Shown here in pieces: positions 59,256 to 64,000 of a DNA stretch of 64,000 bases. Both the position numbers and the translations under genes were made by a program. Numbering within the stretch: position 1 is the first letter of the stretch; each line of letters begins with the position of its first letter. Origin of the DNA: Marinobacter aromaticivorans (GTDB lineage Bacteria; Pseudomonadota; Gammaproteobacteria; Pseudomonadales; Oleiphilaceae); the NCBI RefSeq assembly GCF_002806975.1, contig NZ_NIHD01000002.1, positions 186,001 through 250,000 on the forward strand, given 5' to 3'. The notes beneath the pieces were generated by a model. The model saw only the letters and a program-made list of their open reading frames with translations, searched no databases and had not been told where the DNA came from.

Positions 59256-60257
59256 ATGGCTTTTAATCTGAAAAATCGTCATTTCCTCACCTTGCGGGAC
59301 TTTTCCCCGCAAGAGATCAGCTTTCTGCTGAAGCTGGCCAAAGACCTGAAGGCGGCCAAATACGCCGGCACTGAAGTGCCCCAACTGACCGGCAAGGAAC
59401 TTGCGCTGATCTTCGAAAAGAACTCCACGCGAACCCGGGTGGGGTTCGAGGTGGCCGCTTACGATCAGGGTGCCAGGGTGACCTATCTCGGTCCTTCAGG
59501 CACCCATATCGGTCACAAGGAATCGGTAAAAGATACCGCCCGGGTGCTGGGCCGCGTTTATGACGGTATCGAGTACCGGGGCTTCGGCCAGAAGATAGTT
59601 GAAGAGCTGGCAGAGTATGCAGGGGTGCCGGTGTTTAACGGCCTGACCGACGAGTTCCACCCAACCCAGATTCTTGCGGATTTTCTAACCATGCAGGAAC
59701 ACGTTGAAAAACCCCTGCATGAGGTGGCGTATGTATTTATCGGCGACACAGCCAATAACATGGGCGACAGCCTGCTGATTGGCGGTGCCAAAATGGGCAT
59801 GGATGTGCGCCTGTGCGCGCCAGAAGCCTGTTGGCCAAAGCCGTCTATACAAGACGAAGCCCGGGCCATCGCTCAGGAAACCGGCGCCCGGATCACCATT
59901 ACTGAAGACATCGACGCCGCCGTGGCAGGCGTCGATTTTGTATACACTGACGTATGGGTATCCATGGGTGAGCCGAAAGAAAAGTGGGGGGAGCGGATCA
60001 AGCTGCTGATGCCCTACCAGGTGAACACCGCCCTGATGGAAAAAACCGGCAACCCGCGAGCCCGTTTTATGCATTGCCTGCCCGCGTTTCACAACACCGA
60101 AACCACGGTGGGCAAGGAAATAGAAGCCGAATTTGGCATCAGCGCCATGGAGGTGACGGACGAGGTTTTCGAGAGCCCCGCATCCATTGTGTTTGATCAG
60201 GCGGAAAATCGCATGCACACCATCAAGGCGGTGCTGGTAGCCACACTCGGAGCCTGA
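59256..60257 (+). CDS. arcB: Catabolic ornithine carbamoyltransferase
   Basis: The 333-residue enzyme phosphorolyses citrulline to ornithine and carbamoyl phosphate when acting in the deiminase pathway. It has the carbamoyl-phosphate motif STRTRVGFE (about residues 57-65), [10 protein letters not shown] (about 134-143) and the ornithine/active-site HCLPAFHN (about 272-279). Length equals catabolic OTCases (about 335). It is 18 bases after arcA and 34 before arcC. Confidence 0.96.
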   Translation: MAFNLKNRHFLTLRDFSPQEISFLLKLAKDLKAAKYAGTEVPQLTGKELALIFEKNSTRTRVGFEVAAYDQGARVTYLGPSGTHIGHKESVKDTARVLGRVYDGIEYRGFGQKIVEELAEYAGVPVFNGLTDEFHPTQILADFLTMQEHVEKPLHEVAYVFIGDTANNMGDSLLIGGAKMGMDVRLCAPEACWPKPSIQDEARAIAQETGARITITEDIDAAVAGVDFVYTDVWVSMGEPKEKWGERIKLLMPYQVNTALMEKTGNPRARFMHCLPAFHNTETTVGKEIEAEFGISAMEVTDEVFESPASIVFDQAENRMHTIKAVLVATLGA

Positions 60258-60291
60258 TGCTGGGCCCGACAGCTGAAAAAGGATGCACAGG

Positions 60292-61215
60292 ATGCTGATT
60301 GTTGCAGCTCTGGGCGGTAACGCCCTGTTGAAGCGCGGCGAGCCATTAACCGCAGAAACCCAACGCACCAATGTGAAAATTGCCGCACAATCACTGGCGA
60401 AACTGGTACGTGCCGGGCATGATCTGGTGATTACCCACGGTAACGGACCTCAGGTGGGGTTACTGGCATTGCAGGGTGCGGCCTACAAACCTGAGGAAGC
60501 GTATCCGCTGGATGTGCTGGGGGCGGAAACCGGCGGTATGATCGGTTACATGATTGAGCAGGAGATGGAAAACGCCCTGGGTCATGATCGCCCTGTGGCA
60601 ACCCTGCTCACCCAGGTGGTGGTTGACCGGGACGATCCTGCCTTCAAAAACCCCACCAAGTTTATTGGCCCGGTCTATGATAAGGCAGAAGCAGAATCCC
60701 GGGCTGCGGCAGCCGGCTGGCACATTGCCGCCGATGGCGACAAGTGGCGCAGAGTAGTCCCCTCACCTGCGCCCAGGGAAATACCGGATATGCGGGTACT
60801 GAAGCTGCTGCTGGACCAGGGCGTGGTTGTTATCTGTACCGGGGGCGGTGGCATCCCGGTGCTGCGCCGTAATGACGGCAGCATGACCGGCGTCGAAGCA
60901 GTGATCGACAAGGACGCCGCCAGTGCCTTACTTGCAAGGGAGCTCAATGCCGACGCACTGTTGCTTCTGACCGATGTGGATGCAGTGTATCGTGACTTTG
61001 GCACTCCTGAAGCCGAGCCAGTCCGCAACGTGACTCCTGCGCAGGCCAGAACGCTGGACGTACCGGCGGGCTCCATGGGGCCAAAGGTGGCGGCGGCGTG
61101 CGATTTCGCCGACACTGGTGGTATCAGCGGAATCGGCCGCCTGGAGGATGCCCTCGACATTCTCGATGGACGAGCAGGTACACTGGTCTCCAAAGATGCC
61201 ATCCATAACGCTTAA
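60292..61215 (+). CDS. arcC: Carbamate kinase
   Basis: The 307-residue kinase transfers phosphate from carbamoyl phosphate to ADP, producing the ATP of the pathway. It has the family N-terminus [27 protein letters not shown] (about residues 47-57), [12 protein letters not shown] (about 182-193) and a late [11 protein letters not shown] (about 263). I prefer the ATG at 60292, which has AAGGA eight bases upstream, over the ATG at 60283, which abuts it. After its stop, 19 bases lead to the ATPase beta-subunit gene without terminator. Confidence 0.95.
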   Translation: MLIVAALGGNALLKRGEPLTAETQRTNVKIAAQSLAKLVRAGHDLVITHGNGPQVGLLALQGAAYKPEEAYPLDVLGAETGGMIGYMIEQEMENALGHDRPVATLLTQVVVDRDDPAFKNPTKFIGPVYDKAEAESRAAAAGWHIAADGDKWRRVVPSPAPREIPDMRVLKLLLDQGVVVICTGGGGIPVLRRNDGSMTGVEAVIDKDAASALLARELNADALLLLTDVDAVYRDFGTPEAEPVRNVTPAQARTLDVPAGSMGPKVAAACDFADTGGISGIGRLEDALDILDGRAGTLVSKDAIHNA

Positions 61216-61231
61216 TCGCTCGGGCTCGTGA

Positions 61232-63014
<1,783 letters not shown>

Positions 63015-63018
<4 letters not shown>

Positions 63019-63317
63019 GCAGCAAAGACGATCGCTCGGCAGAAGACATACGGCGCAGTGCCGAACGCATGAAGCGCGCACGCGAAGAGCCAGGGATAAG
63101 CCCTCTGCGCGGGCTGGGTGCGTTCGGGATCATCGGCTGGTCGATCGCGGTGCCCACAGTGGGTGGCGCCTTCCTGGGATTATGGCTGAACAAAGTGGCA
63201 CCCCAGAACTTTTCATGGCCCATTGCACTGATCCTGGGTGGCGTGGTTGTTGGCGGCATTATTGCCTGGGGCTGGATCGAAAAAGAAGGGCCGGATCACA
63301 AGGGAGACAAACGGTGA
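63015..63317 (+). CDS. atpQ: AtpQ-type ATPase accessory protein
   Basis: The 100-residue protein has a charged N-terminus and two membrane helices (GAFGIIGWSIAVPTVGGAFLGLW, about residues 34-56, and LILGGVVVGGIIAWGWI, about 71-87). It resembles the AtpI/F0F1 gene-1 group of N-ATPase operons, named AtpQ. It is likely involved in ring assembly or ion delivery. Starts overlap atpC by four bases. Confidence 0.88.
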
Positions 63318-63628
63318 TAACGGTAGACTGGCAAGCGGTACTGCTGGGGTTTTCTGTTGGTTTACCCCTCAGTGCACTGTTCTTCATAGGGCTGGCGTGG
63401 GGTATGCGCCGCGCCCTGGGCTCTGACCGGCCCGGGCTCTGGCTGATGGCAAGTTCGTTCTGCCGGATTGCAGTGCTGCTTGGCCTTGGCGTTCTGGTAA
63501 CCGCTTACGCCGGCAGCAACTGGGCCATAGCCGGCTACACACTGGCGTTTTTCATGGCGCGCATTGTAGCCGTGCTCTGGGCCAGGGTTGGCAAGGCACA
63601 CACAACGGCCACACAGGAGGGCGCGTAA
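63314..63628 (+). CDS. atpR: AtpR-type ATPase accessory membrane protein
   Basis: The 104-residue protein starts with a GTG that overlaps the atpQ stop (GTGA), in a frame where a longer open frame begins upstream at 62990 but has no conserved sequence before the GTG. It has three hydrophobic helices and the small-residue-rich segment SGLPLSALFFIGLAWGMRR near residue 18. AtpR is found only in N-ATPase operons and is thought to interact with the c-ring or with AtpB; its role is not established. Confidence 0.85.
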   Translation: MITVDWQAVLLGFSVGLPLSALFFIGLAWGMRRALGSDRPGLWLMASSFCRIAVLLGLGVLVTAYAGSNWAIAGYTLAFFMARIVAVLWARVGKAHTTATQEGA

Positions 63629-64000
63629 TGCAGCTTACCCCCGATGACATTGTTGTTTTCACACTGGCAGGCTGGAAGGTTAACGCCACCATCGTCAACA
63701 CCTGGATTGTAATGGCGCTGCTGGTGGGAATTTCCATGCTGATCACCCGCAATCTGCGCCCAGATGTACCACCCAACCGCTGGCGCACAACACTGGAAGT
63801 GATCGTGAAATTGATTCAGGGCCAGATTGAAGAAGTCACCCGCAACTCGGCGCGCCACGTCATGTACTTTGCCGGTACCCTGTTCCTGTTCATCGCCTTG
63901 TCGAACCTGATGCTGGTGATACCCGGGTTTTCGCCGCCCACATCGTCGCTATCCACCACGGCGGCACTGGCCTTGTCTGTGCTGGTTGCGGTGCCGGTTT
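63628..64000 (+). CDS. atpB: N-type F-ATPase subunit a, C-terminus beyond the window
   Basis: The first 124 residues of subunit a are present and run off the right edge. The start (ATG at 63628) shares a base with the atpR stop (TAATG). The sequence has the expected helices (TIVNTWIVMALLVGISMLI then YFAGTLFLFIALSNLMLVIPGF) with the conserved NL/IPGFSPPT element of a subunits. It forms the ion-conducting half-channels; the decisive arginine lies outside the window. Confidence 0.9.
   Translation, partial: MQLTPDDIVVFTLAGWKVNATIVNTWIVMALLVGISMLITRNLRPDVPPNRWRTTLEVIVKLIQGQIEEVTRNSARHVMYFAGTLFLFIALSNLMLVIPGFSPPTSSLSTTAALALSVLVAVPV

Overview
The window is a dense, gene-rich bacterial chromosome segment with moderately high GC and no rRNA, tRNA, insertion sequence or CRISPR array that I can see. 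The gene repertoire (phenol hydroxylase and meta-cleavage genes, polar-flagellum-type PomAB stators, RegB/RegA-like redox regulation, a sodium/proton-type N-ATPase, an OprC-like copper receptor) suggests a marine gammaproteobacterium of the Marinobacter/Pseudomonas-like hydrocarbon degraders. The genus is an inference from protein resemblance, not a measured result.

Positions 1-3359 (minus strand) hold the end of a ketopantoate reductase-like gene, an MFS transporter and a PAS-containing chemoreceptor. They lie just downstream of the aromatic operon's terminator. Positions 3396-18581 (minus strand) hold a phenol catabolic system in two blocks. The promoter-proximal block is dmpKLMNOP (multicomponent phenol hydroxylase), dmpQ (ferredoxin), dmpB (catechol 2,3-dioxygenase), dmpI (4-oxalocrotonate tautomerase) and an outer-membrane phenol_MetA_deg channel. 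The distal block is dmpC, dmpE, dmpF, dmpG and dmpH. Between them lie a plus-strand pair (ABM-domain membrane protein, luciferase-like oxidoreductase) and a LysR regulator. A textbook sigma-54 promoter and a pair of inverted-repeat activator sites precede dmpK, and the DmpR/MopR-type phenol-sensing activator is divergent at 18942. Together these genes would turn phenol into catechol, then via 2-hydroxymuconic semialdehyde and the 4-oxalocrotonate branch into pyruvate and acetyl-CoA. No dmpD hydrolase is present.

Positions 20689-40671 carry a glutathione-dependent formaldehyde dehydrogenase, a DUF1232 protein, a PomA/PomB stator pair, and a five-gene minus-strand export operon (membrane fusion protein, RND pump, LolD-like ATPase, FtsX-like permease, AttH/CrtC-like lipoprotein). 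A small potassium channel, a second RND pump with its fusion protein, a short-chain dehydrogenase and a TonB-dependent copper receptor with a strong terminator follow.

Positions 40917-56282 hold NADP-type glutamate dehydrogenase, an unusual protein pairing a degenerate KaiC-like domain with a PEP-synthase ATP-grasp domain, a RegB/RegA-like two-component pair, a PAS-GGDEF-EAL protein, a CbiM-like membrane protein, a SulP transporter with a persulfide-dioxygenase-like metallohydrolase, a GGDEF protein, cobS, a SYLF-domain protein and a 3-methyladenine glycosylase.

Positions 56509-64000 (plus strand) form one tight array: arginine deiminase pathway arcD-arcA-arcB-arcC, followed after 19 bases by an N-type ATPase operon (atpD, atpC, atpQ, atpR, start of atpB) that runs off the window. 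The close spacing suggests that fermentative ATP production from arginine and an ion-pumping ATPase could be expressed together.
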